Positions 25,551 through 42,222 are shown, numbered from the stretch's first letter. The stretch: DNA of 64,000 nt from Dipetalonema caudispina (GCA_013365325.1 JABVXV010000035.1:124001-188000), one strand, 5' to 3'. Translations and numbers: made by a program. The notes: a model not told the origin generated them from the sequence alone.

Positions 25551-27348
25551 ATGTCAGACGGTAGCAGTGGTGATGATCGGCACCCTCCACATGGAGAGCA
25601 AGAACTTGCAAGTAAAATGCTGCAGGTGCAAAGTAAACGGTTTTATGTTGATGTCAAGCAGAATAACCGAGGTCGTTTTATCAAACTTGCGGAAGTGAGT
25701 TTGTTTAACGAAATTGAATCAACAGATTAAATTATTTATGTAGAGTTACAAAGTGGCAGTGATTGTTACTAGCTTACCGTGCGTTTGTGAGAATTCATAT
25801 ATTTCCTATTTGACTTAAATTGAATTTTGTTGTTACATTTCACGTAACTGTTTCTAGAATTGATCTCATTCAGATGTATGTTATTTTAATGCTTAGCACA
25901 TCTCATAAAAGAATACAATTCAGGTTGGCTTAGGAGGGCGAAAAAGCCGATTGATTCTGTCAATGAGCGCAGCAGTTGCGTTTCGTGATCATCTTGATAA
26001 ATTTGTCAAATTCTTTGATGGCCTCGGTATTTCATAAATTTCAGTCTTTAATAATTTTCCCTTATGAGAATGTTGAAGTTTATTACTGATTCTCAGTACT
26101 CCTTCTGCATTATTAAAACAAATAGGCTCTCACTTATTGTATTATCGGCATGATAGAATTAAATCGAGTAAGTTTTATTCCCGTCAAGTTATTAGAAACT
26201 CTGGTTTTTCAATACGAAGAGAAGCATGTGAGATGCCGGGAAACTTAGGAAAATAATTTGGGAAATGCAACGGAGACCATAGTTATTGTTAGTCGGATTC
26301 TGTGTTTATATCTTCGGCGAAAGTTCTTTTTTTCTAAATTTTGCCGAAGAGGAATCAAAGCTGAATTATCATATATTGCAGCTTCTGGTGAGGAGCCGAT
26401 TGTGGGTGAAAATGGGCAACTGAAATCGGAAATAATCGTGCACGAGTCCCGTCGATATTATCTTAGCCTGAAAGAAAACCAAAGGGGACGTTATTTGCGT
26501 GTTTCTCAAAGAGTTTCGCGAGGCAACTCAGGCCCTCGTTCACAGGTGAGTTTTCTAGATGTGTGCTTTGAAATTTAAAGCTAGAAAGTTCTAATGAAGT
26601 AAACACTGATGGCGGTGTTATTTAAACATGTTTGTAGATAGCATTACCTGCACCTGGCATGACTCAGTTGCGCGATGCACTGAACGAACTGATCGATAAA
26701 TACGCAGAAGGATATCTTAATGAAGTAAGTTGTTAAATTTCTTTATAGTTAGAAGAAGGGTGGTGTTGAGAGTCCGCAGTTTTTTTGCGAACAGTTTTTC
26801 ATAGTGCATATTTCATGTATCTGTTACAATTTTTACAGAATGATGCAAACGTAGAGTTACCCGAACCGAAACATGTACGTGCTGAAAATAATAAAATTTT
26901 CTATTTCGATGTTGGGCATAATGAACGCGGCACTTTTGTACGTATATCCGAGGTATATTCTGTTCCTGATTTTTGTTTGCTTTTACATTGTATTTAGCCA
27001 TCATGAGTCCATCCTTACAAATCTGATCCTCCATGTATCTGAACCTTAAGAGTTGAGTGCTCTCATAAATTTGCAATTGTATTTCCTTCTGGTGCTTTTC
27101 CTTTGTTTTATTATTTCAAGCTCTAAAATAAGGATACTTTGTCTTGTTCTTTGCGTCTTACTAATAATTTTCAGGTTAAGCAGATTTCTGGAAGTCGTTC
27201 CTCAATCGCAGTGCCGATGAGCTCGTGGGGAGCTTTTCGAGATGTTCTAGCGGAACTGCAAGAAAAAATGATGGCTGCAAAAAGAGCCGAAAATGATGCG
27301 GAAGGAACGACCAAATCGGATGTTAAGCTGGAGCATAATAAAGAATGA
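25551..27348 (+). CDS. plp-1: Pur-alpha-like single-stranded nucleic-acid-binding protein
   Basis: Six exons (25551-25694, 25924-26026, 26382-26545, 26638-26724, 26839-26952, 27175-27348) join in phase to give about 261 residues. Pur-alpha (PLP-1 in C. elegans) binds purine-rich single-stranded DNA and RNA and acts in transcription and mRNA transport. Three PUR repeats are visible, each with a beta part and a helix. Repeat I is [20 protein letters not shown] plus [15 protein letters not shown]. Repeat II is [20 protein letters not shown] plus [14 protein letters not shown]. Repeat III is [20 protein letters not shown] plus [15 protein letters not shown]. The N-terminal linker is short and acidic, without the long Gly tract of vertebrate PURA. 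The tail is charged (DVKLEHNKE). The start is ATG TCA GAC; the upstream TTG GCG is UTR. Confidence 0.96.
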
Positions 27349-27889
27349 ATGTGTCGGGCTGTTTTAACAAAGTTTTCACACTGAATTGTTAAGCTCTTTC
27401 GGCCTACTTCTTCAATCATTTTGTTGCGTATACTCAGCTTAGGAATGTTAGAAATACTATTTTCTCTAAAAGTCTGTTATACTTGGTTTACAGAGTTTCG
27501 CATCATTCAGAATTTTGATGTGTTAAAATGAATCAGCCACTCTGTTTTATTTTGGGTTCACGTTGGTAGCCCCACTCTCCACTCATTCCTAATTATTTCT
27601 TTGTTACATTTTCGCTTGCAGATGTCAATCATTATAAAGTACCTCAATAATAACAAGTTTGAATTTGCCGTCGTGCTACTTCGTAAAATTTAATTCAGCT
27701 AAATTTCCTGCAGTTTATGGATTCTTGTATTAATTGTAGTTAACTCAATACCTAATTGCTTCCTAAACAACTTTCCATTAATTCGATGCGTTAGGTGCGT
27801 GGTCCCGTGGAGTTTGTAGTTTAGTAACCGTCTTATATTTTTCCGATATTTTCATTGTAGGCGCCGTCGTTGTTGTTGTTATTCAGATG

Positions 27890-27898
27890 GTCTCTCTT

Positions 27899-27936
<38 letters not shown>
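27890..27936 (+). repeat. (CT)n dinucleotide microsatellite
   Basis: This is an almost pure CT run of about 47 nt, with two interruptions (TTT) near its 5' end. Confidence 0.95.
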
Positions 27937-27939
<3 letters not shown>

Positions 27940-30123
27940 ATTTTTATCGTGACCTCTTTTAGCAACAGATTCTTATTCGCTATTAGCGTCTTGGTTTTTG
28001 GGGTCGTAAGAAACCCGTCTTGGAAGAAGTGGTTGGCATTTATTGTTTTTCCAGTTGTGTAAAAATAATGCGAACAGACTAGACTATTATAATCCTGAAA
28101 TTTATTTGGTCTGGAAAAGATGCGCATGGGAGTGGGCAGACCCACACACATGCACATCTGTGCATGCATGTTCCGTTTCGAGAAGCGGGCTCTTATACTG
28201 TTTGTAGTCTAAAAAAGCGCATTTTATTAAATTTATAGTTGATTGTGTAATTTGTTCTTGTAGATGTTTTGTTTGATTTAGTTTGATATGGAGATTTGAA
28301 CTGTGAAATTTTTTTTCAGTGGATTTTCTTTGATACTCCCATGTTCGGCGATCCTGCAGTCAACAGCTTGTAAGTCAATAATAATTAAATGGAGTAGATT
28401 TCAATTTGGAGACTTTGTGATCTGGGAAATAAAGATATTATTGATTTATCGTATTCAGTGTATATCTGTGCACTCTTCGGCAATATTTTGAAGTAGATGG
28501 TTATGATTTGGACATGGTCTTTCGGTATACTCCTACTTCTCATTCCTGATTATGTGTTGTGTGTCGGTCGATTAAACCGGATTGAATTTAATCTAGTGTG
28601 TTGCACCATCTGGTTAACCGTACCGTTGTTTGAGGGATTGACTGGTGGGTTAGTCAGGTGGAACCGGAAATAATGTTGCTGTAAGAGGGTTGTCTTTCCC
28701 TGCAAGAGGTGATGAAGCATTCGGGGCGGTATCGACAGTTGGATGATAAGCGTTTGTAGTCATTAGCAGTGTTTCGCTTCATTAGCATTGAAATGGCCAC
28801 TGAATATTTTGGTCGGGATTGAACACCGAATGCCTTAGCAGTCCATATCATTTTTTCTTGACTGGGCGTACTTTCTGAATGCTATCGTCAATTTCATCGC
28901 CTTCATAAGTGTGATAACCACTTATTAACTTGGCGATTCCCTTTCCCAAGATTGCATCTCAAAGCTCTGCCAGTTTCCTGGTTGTATATGCCTGTAGTAT
29001 GGGTTTAGAGAAACACTTGGCGGCGAACTGCATTGTGTAATCAGCTTCAAAATGATTTGGAGGGTTGTAAGTAGGGTCTGTGGTTCGAACTTCTTTATCC
29101 ATCATTACCGGGCGAAAACCATTTTAACATCATTTTCAACTTATATCAGTTTTTGGTAACAGGTGTGTTTCCGAATTCGACTGATCTGGAGATAGAGCTA
29201 TCGGTTCTATAAAGAATGTGTCTCTCATTCATCTTTCCTTTGACTAAATTAGTCGTCATGAAATCAATTTATGACCGACTGCTTCACTCTGTTTCGCACT
29301 GCTGTGAGTCATCTTCATACTTACAGCATGAAAAATGATAGATGTTTGTTATGATATAGGTAATAGTGCCAGATAGAGAAGGCATTCGAGTTATGATGTG
29401 ATAGATTGGATATACCTGCATGTATTGATGTTAGGCAGTTAATACCTTGTTGTTTACTTTATGATTAGTTCCTTAATGAACTATTTATTTCCAATGAACT
29501 GTTTAGAAAGAGCCATGCAAATTGCTGCTCTTCTTGGTTAAACTGTTGCATTGTTATGCAACTCTTCCATTCTTTATGGCCTAAAACATCTAACCTCCTT
29601 GGATCATTAACATAAATCCATCTCACCTATTGATATAACCCACTCATTTCTTCATTCCCTCTAATTCATTCTCCCTTTCTTCCTAATATAGAGAGAGATA
29701 TGTAGATAATGATTAGTGAATGATAGAGAGAAAGAAATGAATGAAATAGGTATGTTATCGTGAGGGATGAATGGGTTTATTGGCGGGATATGGTACACAT
29801 ACCCTGTCTCTTCTTCTATCTCTCGTCCTCTCTCTCTCTCCCCTATAATGGAAGACTGTTAGAGGGATAAGATGCAGCAATCTTTCTCATTGTTATATGG
29901 GTGTCCAGACAGACAGGTCGAAGAAGGCGGGGTAACTGTGTCCTTTGTGGTCATCATTATGACTCATCCATTCATTGATTGTTACAGATAAGAGGAGAAA
30001 GGATGGACAGACGGATAGACAGGGCTCTTTTTATTTGTCAGCATTAGGGATGGATAAGATAGGACATCAGTAGTGTTGAATTAAGGGAGGGGTTTGAAGG
30101 TGATGGTGTTATGATGATGATAG

Positions 30124-30183
30124 GTGAGTGAGTGAGTATATGAATGAATGAATGGGTGCGTGCTTGCGTGCGTGCGTGCGTGC
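30124..30183 (+). repeat. Compound tetranucleotide repeat (GAGT, GAAT, TGCG)
   Basis: Three adjoining tetranucleotide runs sit side by side: gtgagtgagtgagt, then tgaatgaatgaatg, then gcgtgcgtgcgtgcgtgc. Confidence 0.9.
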
Positions 30184-31092
30184 CATTGAGTGCATTGAGC
30201 GGGATCATCTAGCGAGGAGTTATGTTGCTCTTGATCAAGGGTTATTCATTCCTATTGCTAGGTTGTTGTTAAGATATGAGTGTGATTAGAAGTAGATTGC
30301 TGACAATTTTGATGTTTTCAAAATACAGAACCTTGAAAAGTAGTACTCTTCGAAGTCCGTGACTCCCCGTTTTCCAATGACATTGCATCATTGTTAAGAT
30401 ATTTAGGATAAAATGTACTATACTCTTACTGTTTATAAAGATAGAATTTGCCTTGATTGATCTTGGGTTGACTTCGTTGAAATTTTCCTTGTTATACGAA
30501 TTAGTTTCGTGACGTGAGATTCTCAACAGTGATCTGCACGTTATGTGTAGAAATGCCAATGGGTAGTAAATAAGTCCTGTAGAATTTTCTGATGTTGTTG
30601 TAGAGGGATGGAAATCTTCAACAGAGCATAATAGCGATATGATGCAAGAATGAATCAGTTATGTAGTCCAGGAAATTATATGGCATTGAGGAAATAAAGT
30701 GGCCGGAATGGATTTTATTCTCTTAACAAATATTTAGATATGAAAGTTTCGAAAGCAATTTTGCTATTGGAACTGGAGAGGATTTTCCATTGATAAGATG
30801 ACAGTCAATTAGCACTAATAAGTCGTTATACGAAGTACGTAGAAGGAAGTTTCTCTAATTCTCGATGCACGACCAGAGACGGGAATGGGATAGGACTTTT
30901 AGGACCTGCTGCAAATTGATGTAGATCCTTTTTATATCCATTCTAAATCTGAGAATAATCTTTTTTCGAATAAATCTTCCGGCTAGATTTCTGTCGTCGC
31001 TTTCAATATTCACGTTATATTTCCGCCTTTATCATTCACTGCATCTGTTTCAGTTCGATTGTTCTTAGCATTTCTCGGGTTTCAGCACAAAC

Positions 31093-33889
<2,797 letters not shown>

Positions 33890-36800
33890 TATTCAGTTGA
33901 AATTGTTTGCAGCAAATCGTGACATTTTGTTGCTTGTTTTTTTTTTTTTTTTTTTGATCCTTTTAAATTTCATCTCTATACTAAGAATGATTTTTCTGTT
34001 CATTCCTAAACAGAAATGTCTTCTTATGTGTTTCGTTTTTAACAATAAATGATATGGAAAGTTCACCAATTCCTGTTTGCACTTGTTATCCGCAAATGGC
34101 TTATGCTAACTTTTCACGGATATGCGTCTTTCATCTCACATCCTTGTAACATTTCTGTGACGCTTGTTGGAAGTATGTAGTAGGGCAATACCATTAAGGA
34201 AGAAGAGGAGTGTGATGTCATTTATATGAATCATGAGGTCATAAAATACTCGGTAATTTTAATGGGATCTATTGGAAGGGGAATTTCCTTGTAGGATTGA
34301 GACTTAGTCTATTAAGATATGGACTGGTATAGTTCACAAGTTTATGAATCAGAATGGAATTAGAATATTCATAATTCGTTGAAAACAAATGTGGTGTTCG
34401 GGCAGTAAAGACTAGCCGAGGTTTATGTAAGTGTTGTTCGTTATCTCTTTGCTGGTTTTTGCTGTACAAGCATTAGAGTACGGTAGGACAGAAGTGATTT
34501 CTCGAGGTTTCAGTGGTTCAGGACCTTGACAATGAATCAGTTTACCCATAACGAACTACGATCGAGTTTTGAATGGTAGCTTGAATAAAGGTAAAGGAAT
34601 AAGGCATGGTTTTCCTGTGAAATGTGGTCGTTTTTGCTGCAATTATACGAAACTCTAAGGACATTATCACAAGAGTAAAATATCACCGTAAGATTTGCTT
34701 GGTGAGCGGGTAGTTCCCTTGCGGATCGGGTGGCTTATTAGCTTCGAACTGGTGTAGTTTTTACTTTCGTCGTTTGTACAGATACATGTTGAAAAATTTG
34801 GGTTTGCCGTTGAATGTTCGTTCTCCTCGACACTTTATCAATTAAGTAGCATGCGTCGGAGATTTTTTAGAATTTAATTTTCCTGCATTATTAACGAAGA
34901 GCAAAGTTTGGTGTGGAGCGGAGTCGTCGTATTGTTTCATGGTGTATTGCTTTTGAAATAGAGATTGAAGAGGTATCTTACTACACAAGGGTTATAAGGA
35001 GTCAAGAAGCTCTAAATTCTTCATAAATTCATTCTGTCGTTTTTCCCTTTTTTCTGCACCTCTTGTCCTTAATTGAACTATTATGTACTGAGCAAATATG
35101 TGGTTTTGGTTATTGTAAGAAGCGCTCTGAATGTTATTGTTACAACAAGCTAACCAATTTTTGAGAAATCATGGGAATTTATTAGCGAACATATTTTAAC
35201 ATAAAAATGCGCCCGAATGAAATGGATAAGAATAAATCTGTCCGGTGAGTTTATTGTAAATTAACCAGTATTCTTAGCTCTGTATTAATCCTCAAACTGT
35301 TAGATGAAAAGAAAATCATTTTTATATTCACTTTTCAACTCTTTCAATAGGAATCAATCTATTTAACGAATACCAAAAATTTTAACAAAGGTACTATGAA
35401 CACTTTAGTAGCTTTGTGTACAGAAGAGAGAATAATCAATAGTATTTGACATGTAATTTTTAATGAAAATTTGAAATTTGCTTAATTCGCAACTAGCAGA
35501 ACCTGGATAAAGTTTATTTAAAGAAACAACTTGTTCATAGAGGCTTGTTAACCATTTTTCGTATAAGAGACTACTTTCTCCGTCAGAAAAAAAACGTCAC
35601 AATGATTATTCTATTTACTATATAAGGCTGCTAAAGTGTTTATAAGAAGTCTGTTTAGTTAAAATTCTTCATATTTGTTAAACAGATTGATGCCTATTGA
35701 TAACTTTTTTTGAAAACTGATTTTCCTTTCATCTAATAATTTGAAGATTAATCCAGAATTGATAATTACTGAGTATAATACGTACGCAACTTATAACGAA
35801 CTCATCGAATAAACTTATTCTTGTCTATTTGACTTAAACGCATTTTCAGTATATAAAACACGTCTGCTTTTAACTTCTTATCTGTTTGCTTCGACTTTGC
35901 ATTTATGTTCCTTTGAAGTGATTAATAGTCAATTAATATCGTGTCGTGTTATATGAAACTGTTCATTTCTCACTGCTTCCCGACGTACATATATTATATT
36001 TCGATTTCGCAATTTGTTGAATTGTTATAGGAATTTTTGTTCAACAAACAGTCTTCAAATGGTAAAATGTATTGTGCAAGTTATGTTGATCTGTGTTTAA
36101 ATTATTTGAGGACGTGAGGAGGGCAGGGCAATAATCAGCAGCTTTTCATAGAAGTTTAAATTATCGCCATCTTCCCATATCACTATATTTTAAACATTCA
36201 GGTACTACACATAACATCAAGAAATTTCAAACACATTAGAAGCAAATATTGGGAGCCCAATGAACGACGAAAAAAGTTGGAGAGTTGGCCAAACTTGCGT
36301 ATCTTCTGCAGGAAGCTTTCATTCGCAGCTTCTTATTTGTTGTATGTTCTCTTCTCCAAGGTGTATCTATTGGCAAGGAAGTTTTAGATTATCGAACGAT
36401 TAGCTCGGCGAATATTCGTGGGGGAGCAAGCATATGCATTTGAATTCAATGATGAGAAAAGCGAAGTTGAAGCTATTCGGGTCAATTCAAAGCGAGAGAG
36501 AGGATTTTACCGATGCAGATTTTTTCATTAACTAAGTAGAATGTTTGGAGAGCTATTTTAAGAAGTCATACTTTTCTAGCAGGAACTTCCGGCAAATTCA
36601 TTCTAGGGGTTATTGTTCGTGAATTGCAAAAATATGTATTTTAATATATTTGTAGTAGTTTACGAGTTACTGTAGTCGAACCATTAGATTATTGGGTGAA
36701 TAAGTCGGATGACCCATTACAAGATTTTTTTCTTTTTTTGACTTTACTGCTTTCAGTAGGTGAAATCACTCATAGCAAGGGCTGTTATATTCTCCGGTAA

Positions 36801-38655
36801 CTTGAAATCAAGTGAAATGATGGGATGGATATTTCTAAATAGTGTTCGATGGCATTAGTTGCTTTTCCAGAATAGTTTGATTGTCCTTCTGTTGACAGAA
36901 ATCTTGTTCCTTACTGTTATCTCAATAATTCCTTTCACGCAGAGAACTTCAGTCGTTCCCGGGGTGCAGGTGTGGGAAAAAATTGTGGTTGTGTTTCTAG
37001 GCATGGAACTCATCTCTTCCTTCTTCGAAGATAGAGAGTCGGGAATGAGTCAATCAAAGATTAATCAATTTTGAACATATCTTGAAGAACATCTCGAAAT
37101 CATGATATACAACTGTGAAGAGCTTCGCTTTTCAATAAAACGAAGTGAAAAAAATTATAACAATACCTCCTAAAATCAGAATTAAAACACAATACAGTAG
37201 ACGAAGGATAACGACATAATATCGAGGTCAGTTCCCCACTCGGTACAGGGTCATTTATTGACAGGTGACCTTTGTTGTTTGAATGCTGACCCGTTCTACC
37301 TATTGTTCTTCAGTATTTAAGCTTCTCACCTTTTGCTCTTACAGATCATTATCTTTTGGCGAATACGAGTTCCAAAGAAATCACAAAAAACAAAGGTCGT
37401 CTCACTACGCCATTTAACAAATACTACATCTTACCTATTCAGTATTTCACTTCACTGGCTTGAAGGATACTCACTCTCATCAAAGGATGGAACAAGATTC
37501 AAAGAACAAACCAAGAATCATGGTTAAGTGGCAAAAGCTCAAATGATTCCCACTGTGTTCTCCGATTGGTCACTCGACCAAGCTATCTATCTTATGCGGA
37601 AAGATAGAATAGAAAACTACATGAAGAATTTCAGAGATTCACTCCAATGATCGTACCCCGGTTCTAATTACAACTCATGGTTCCGGTTAGCATCGCCCAA
37701 CATCTGCTTAATATGCAGATATCGATCCAACGACATTCATACAAAGGTCATGGCGGGAACACCTCCACTTGTCTATCTCTTCCCTCCTCTCTTCCCTTCC
37801 TACTCTCATCTTTTGTTCCTCTCAGCTTCTCTATTCTTCTTAGCTTCTCCGTTTTCTCCATGCATCTCATCTGCAATGCCATCATATAACAGCATACTAA
37901 GCCATCTCTCGCGCGGTTGTGAAATAATTTAATGGCTCTGTGTGGGAGCTTTTCGTTATTTTGACATGACTTTCCTGTGCTTTCCAGGGTTTTTTGTTGT
38001 TTGTTAGCAGTTCATTTTAGGTTATCCCTAAAAATTTGTGCTAATAAAGAAATGGCATATTCATCTCCGTTTGAATTATCAATTATTCTTTTCTTAATTT
38101 TGGTCATTTTAAAACGCTAATAAAAAGTAGTTTCCTCAACAGTTAACCTCTTACGAAATTCGAAAATCGCTAGCATAGATCAAGCGAATTACATCAATTG
38201 ATTGTCTTCGGTGTTACTAAAACAAATGATCAAGGAAAGATGTCTTGAAGCTTTTAATATTCACGTGCTTCATATATTTGAAAACTCTTACCTTCTCACG
38301 TTTGTCATCTTGAGTAGTGATTCTTCCCCACCTCCTCCCCTTGTTGAGTTTCCGAAATTGTGATAGCTTTTTACTGTTAAGTATTTCTTAATGGTAAAAT
38401 TCTGAAAACCTGTATGCAACTCGGCAGCATTCACTTCATATTATAATTGTTTTATGTTCGGCAGAAAGTTCGCGGCCACGGGCCGTCTTTTAGTCATTCG
38501 AATAGTTTAGCGGTTGTCGCTTCTTCCTTACCTATCTTCCATTCTAATGTTGAGAGATGCATCTTTAATAAATGTTACATTTTGTTCCATGTGAAGAAGC
38601 AGTATGTTGTGTGATGCTTGAAAGTATGTGGAAATAATTTTGCAGTATCTACGTC
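33890..38655. other. Spacer between alpha-tubulin and H2A.Z
   Basis: The tubulin 3' UTR runs to about 34070, with AATAAA at 34044-34049. Most of the rest is AT-rich without gene character. A 36.2-37.1 kb segment has short coding-like frames, notably about 48 codons at 36390-36533 opening after a TTTTAG and reading IIERLARRIFVGEQAYAF at its start. A pyrimidine-rich stretch lies at 37765-37870. The H2A.Z promoter must lie near the right end. None of these frames matches a family I know. Confidence 0.4.
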
Positions 38656-39520
38656 ATGGCTGGAGGCAAAGGCAAAGCAGGCAAAGATTCTGGCAAATCT
38701 AAGGGTAAGGTCATCTCGCGAAGTGCACGTTCTGGCTTGCAGTTCCCTGTTGGACGTATACATCGTTTCCTAAAACAGAGGTATGTTTCCACAGTTTCGT
38801 TATCTGTATTTAGTTATGGTAATTTCACCTAATCAAAACTTTCAAGCTGTTCGAGTATATACCGTGAAATTTTCTTCTCCTGTCAGTGATTTTTTGTTTT
38901 TTTTTTTCTTTTTTTTTTTGGGCCTCTAATCACATTTATTTGTAAAAAGTTGGTTGCAGTTTTGCAACTGTCGGCCCATACTCTTCCTAGATTTTTAGCT
39001 GAACGTTTGGAGTTCTGCATTATTTCTAAAAATCCAAGTGGAATTGCAGAACCACATCTCACGGACGTGTTGGTGCTACAGCAGCTGTCTACAGTGCAGC
39101 CATCCTGGAATATCTAACCGCTGAAGTACTGGAATTGGCGGGCAATGCTTCCAAAGATTTGAAGGTAAAAAGGATCACACCGAGGCATTTGCATTTGGCA
39201 ATACGAGGCGATGAGGAACTAGACACACTAATAAAAGCCACTATTGCTGGTGGAGGTCGGTTTCGATGACTTTTTTATGTACATTACTTCTTCAGTTTAT
39301 TTTTCCCTTTATAAAAATATCACCTCTTCTGACAGAAAGAGGAGCGAAAAGACTAAAATTTGGTGCTAGTTCAGGTAGTTTAAATGATCGCTTATATTAT
39401 ATTTGTTATCCATTGTTTGTAGTACCCTTTTATTTTTTAGGTGTGATTCCGCATATTCATCGTTACTTAATGAGCAAGAAAGGACAACCAGCTCCAGCTC
39501 AGAAGCAGGGCCCAGCCTGA
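38656..39520 (+). CDS. htz-1: Histone H2A.Z variant
   Basis: Three exons (38656-38780, 39050-39255, 39441-39520) join in phase to give 136 residues. H2A.Z replaces H2A at promoter-flanking nucleosomes, deposited by SWR1-type remodellers. The H2A fold is clear: [19 protein letters not shown], then [21 protein letters not shown]2A.Z-specific marks are [20 protein letters not shown] and the docking segment [20 protein letters not shown], in place of the canonical GGVLPNIQAVLLPKK. The lysine/glycine-rich N-tail ([18 protein letters not shown]) carries the acetylatable lysines. Because the gene is spliced and stands alone, it is replication-independent in type. A TTTTGCAG acceptor lies 10 nt before the ATG. 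The first intron contains long T runs (38890-38920). Confidence 0.97.
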
Positions 39521-41280
39521 ATTAACCAGTCTCTGATACACTCGGCCATTTATGGTTGTTTTAATCCTTTTTACAGTTTGCTTTAAACTTGTCAATTTAC
39601 GCTGGTTGTACTGTACTTCAAGTATCACATTTTAATCACATTTTATCCTGAATTTTTTCATTTGCACTCATATCAATGTGTCCTTTTTATCACATCGCTC
39701 AAGTAGTTTGGAGATGTGAATGTTTCTCTTTCTCGTAAACTTTTCATCACTTATAGCAGAGATTACTTGGCTTTGTATCGTGCAAGAGGATAATTAATCA
39801 GTAGCATAACTTAAAAATCTTGAAGGATACAATGAATCATTTCCATATAACTAGTTGTCCCGACATTTCCTATCACTTTGCATTTCGTATTTTTCCATGT
39901 TTGATTCATGTTAGTGTATCTGCTTTTTAATTATTTTGTAAGTTCGGATTTTAGTGCACAAAAATCTCAGATCTCTTCTTTGTCGTTTTGCTTTGTGGAT
40001 TCTGAAAAGTTCCCTATCGTAAGTTTGGAAGTGAAGTTTGAGACTATTGATTTTATGTTTGCATTTGTACTAGGTTCGTGTTGCCTTCACAAGATGGCAC
40101 CAGTGTGCATCTTTAATGAGGATTCATGAAGTCAAACGCTATCAGGATCAGGAGTTCGTGACACAGGTTGAAAATGGTGCAGGTTGCACGGAGGTCAACA
40201 AAGTCGGGACTTATACGAGGAAGGGTTTTTTATGCATGACAGATTTTCTTCCCAAGTGCGTCAGAAAAGTTCTGGTAATTGCATGTGGTTGTAATGTTAT
40301 GAGTATTGTTTGCCGTCGCTTTTATTGTTTACCATAACAAATATGATATTGCTGATACCACTACCAATGAACGGTACGGAGTCTGGACTGAATTGGAAAA
40401 CATGCCTGTTCCTAGGGAATTAGGGAGATAGGTATCATTTCTGTCATGCTTGAGGTGTTTTTTCATGTTATGATTACGACCACTCCTCCAAATAAGCTGG
40501 CGTTCAGTAATGTAACAATTATTCCCTTGGGCTTCTTGGTCGTAGCCGACCTTAACGTGTGATATATTCTTATCTTGCCCGAAGTCTGGAATATCGTGGC
40601 TCTGTGTAGCCGAATTCCTGCTATTGCCACGACAAGATTTCATGATAACTTCCATTGTATTACCGTGAATGGGAACGGGTCTTCTGCAAGCTTCTGATGT
40701 TTTCTTAAAACACTTCGTTTTGACCAAAGAAGAAAAAAGTGCTATGATATGGAAATAGGTTTTGGTTCAAGGAAGAGAATTCTACAAAAAAAAAAAAGAA
40801 AAAGAACATTTTTCCAAAATATCACATAATGTCCGGCAGATTTTAAACATTCACTATTTTAGGAAACTGAAGCTCAGGGACAAAGCAATCAAGCTTGAGA
40901 GACTAAGTGACTTGAAGCAATTTTTCTAGGTGTAGGTTTGTTTCTTATAAGTCTGGAACTATTGAATGTTATTTTCTCACGGAACACGATGGACCCATTG
41001 GAGTTGTAATTTGAAAATTGATCTGAATTTATTTTACTTCACTGATAAAGTGAGGAATTTGTTTCATTAAACAAGAAATTCATTTGGTTTGATTAATTCT
41101 TCTAGGGTTTGAATGAGATATAACAAAACAGTAGTGGCGGAACATTTGATGAGAGGTTCAGCTAGGGTTTCAGGAATCTATTCAGTGTGGCGCGTATGGA
41201 AGCAAAGTGTTGTTCGCATCTGTTATCCTGCAAATCGACCAATAGTTAAAATATGGTTATAAGCATGATGTATGTGTATG

Positions 41281-41299
41281 TCTGTGTGTGTGTGTGTGT
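41281..41299 (+). repeat. Short (GT)n microsatellite
   Basis: This is a pure TG/GT run of about 18 nt, preceded by degenerate TGTATG units. Confidence 0.85.
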
Positions 41300-41990
41300 C
41301 TAAAGTGCTTTGGGCTATTTTATGGGTATCTGTCGTCATCTGGTTGCAGTTCAGTTGCTTCGATTTATTTTACTTGTTTAAGCATCCAATGTGGCCAATA
41401 AACTTCTCCGTTTATTTAAGCTATACACTTGATCAATTACAGAGCATTCCAGCGGTCTTGCTCAACCCAACATTCCTGCGTGATAGGACTAAATGATAAT
41501 AAAATAATTTTATATTAGGTGGTCTGCTTTAACTCACCTTCTGTCTCATAGCTTTTTCAATTTTTGCATTTCAATATTCATTTTTATTAAGCTGCCGGAA
41601 AAGCGATACGAGCAAAACGAGTGGGGGAAGTAATTTATTCAGCTCCATTGTTGTCGTGCAGGACATTATAACCACAAAACCAATCAAAAAGTTCCCCAAT
41701 TTTTAAGATTTTTAATTTCTAACCTTCACTTCGGTTTCAATTCCTTTTTGTCTCCCTCTTTTTTAGACTTAATTTTCCCACTTCTTATCTTTAGTTTTCA
41801 CTTCAAACAACATTATTCCCCCCTCTCTTTTCCTCCCTCATTTTATCCCTTACTCTTCCCATTTTTGTTCAAATTATTTTCGCTTAATCTAGTTTCCCTA
41901 AGGCTTCTGCTTTAAGAGAGCTTCAACTGTAATACTGCTTAGTTTTTAAATGCTCTATCTTTTTCCTGTGCAATTGTCATCTTTTTAAAA

Positions 41991-42222
41991 TTTCATTTCC
42001 ATCAAAATGGTATATTCGACTCAATTTGTATCGTCCAAAAATTTTTTCTTCACTTAAAGAAATCTGTACACCTGGATTATGAGGACCTGGAGTTTCGTGA
42101 TTCCTAATTCTCCAAATATCAAATTTTTCACTCGCAGCGCAAGTGTAATGTTCACCATATTTCTGATAGATATTAGATGTATTGTATTTTCTATAATACC
42201 ACATGTGTGGAAATATTAACAA
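41991..42222 (-). CDS. Unassigned coding-like frame, possible last exon
   Basis: This minus-strand frame of up to about 77 codons ends GNEILKR-stop. Its residue mix (Cys, Trp, His, Pro, Gly) is unlike the Ile/Asn/Lys-rich chance frames nearby. The central part contains YGEHYTCAASEKFDIW and GPHNPGVQISLSEEKIFG. The Y-x-C-x-A pattern recalls an Ig F strand, but one motif is not enough to name a family. No convincing partner exon was found. Confidence 0.22.

Larger units (their letters stand above)
27349..31092. other. Spacer between Pur-alpha and alpha-tubulin, rich in simple repeats
   Basis: No gene is recognised. The stretch includes the Pur-alpha 3' UTR, a (CT)n run at 27890-27936, a second CT-rich patch near 29812-29843 and mixed tetranucleotide repeats at 30124-30183. 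The last 100 nt before the tubulin ATG contain two acceptor-like sites (CTGTTTCAG and GGGTTTCAG). Confidence 0.5.

Noticed and set aside
30269..30559. 96-codon minus-strand frame
   Set aside because: Its Ile/Leu/Asn-rich composition is typical of chance frames, and no splice or homology support was seen.
37677..37932. Ser/Leu-rich frames in a pyrimidine-rich stretch
   Set aside because: The open frames follow from CT-rich DNA (few stop codons) and have no protein character beyond that bias.
40329..40727. 132-codon minus-strand open frame
   Set aside because: It is long for this base composition but has no motif, splice partner or family resemblance. It is kept only as a note in the spacer.
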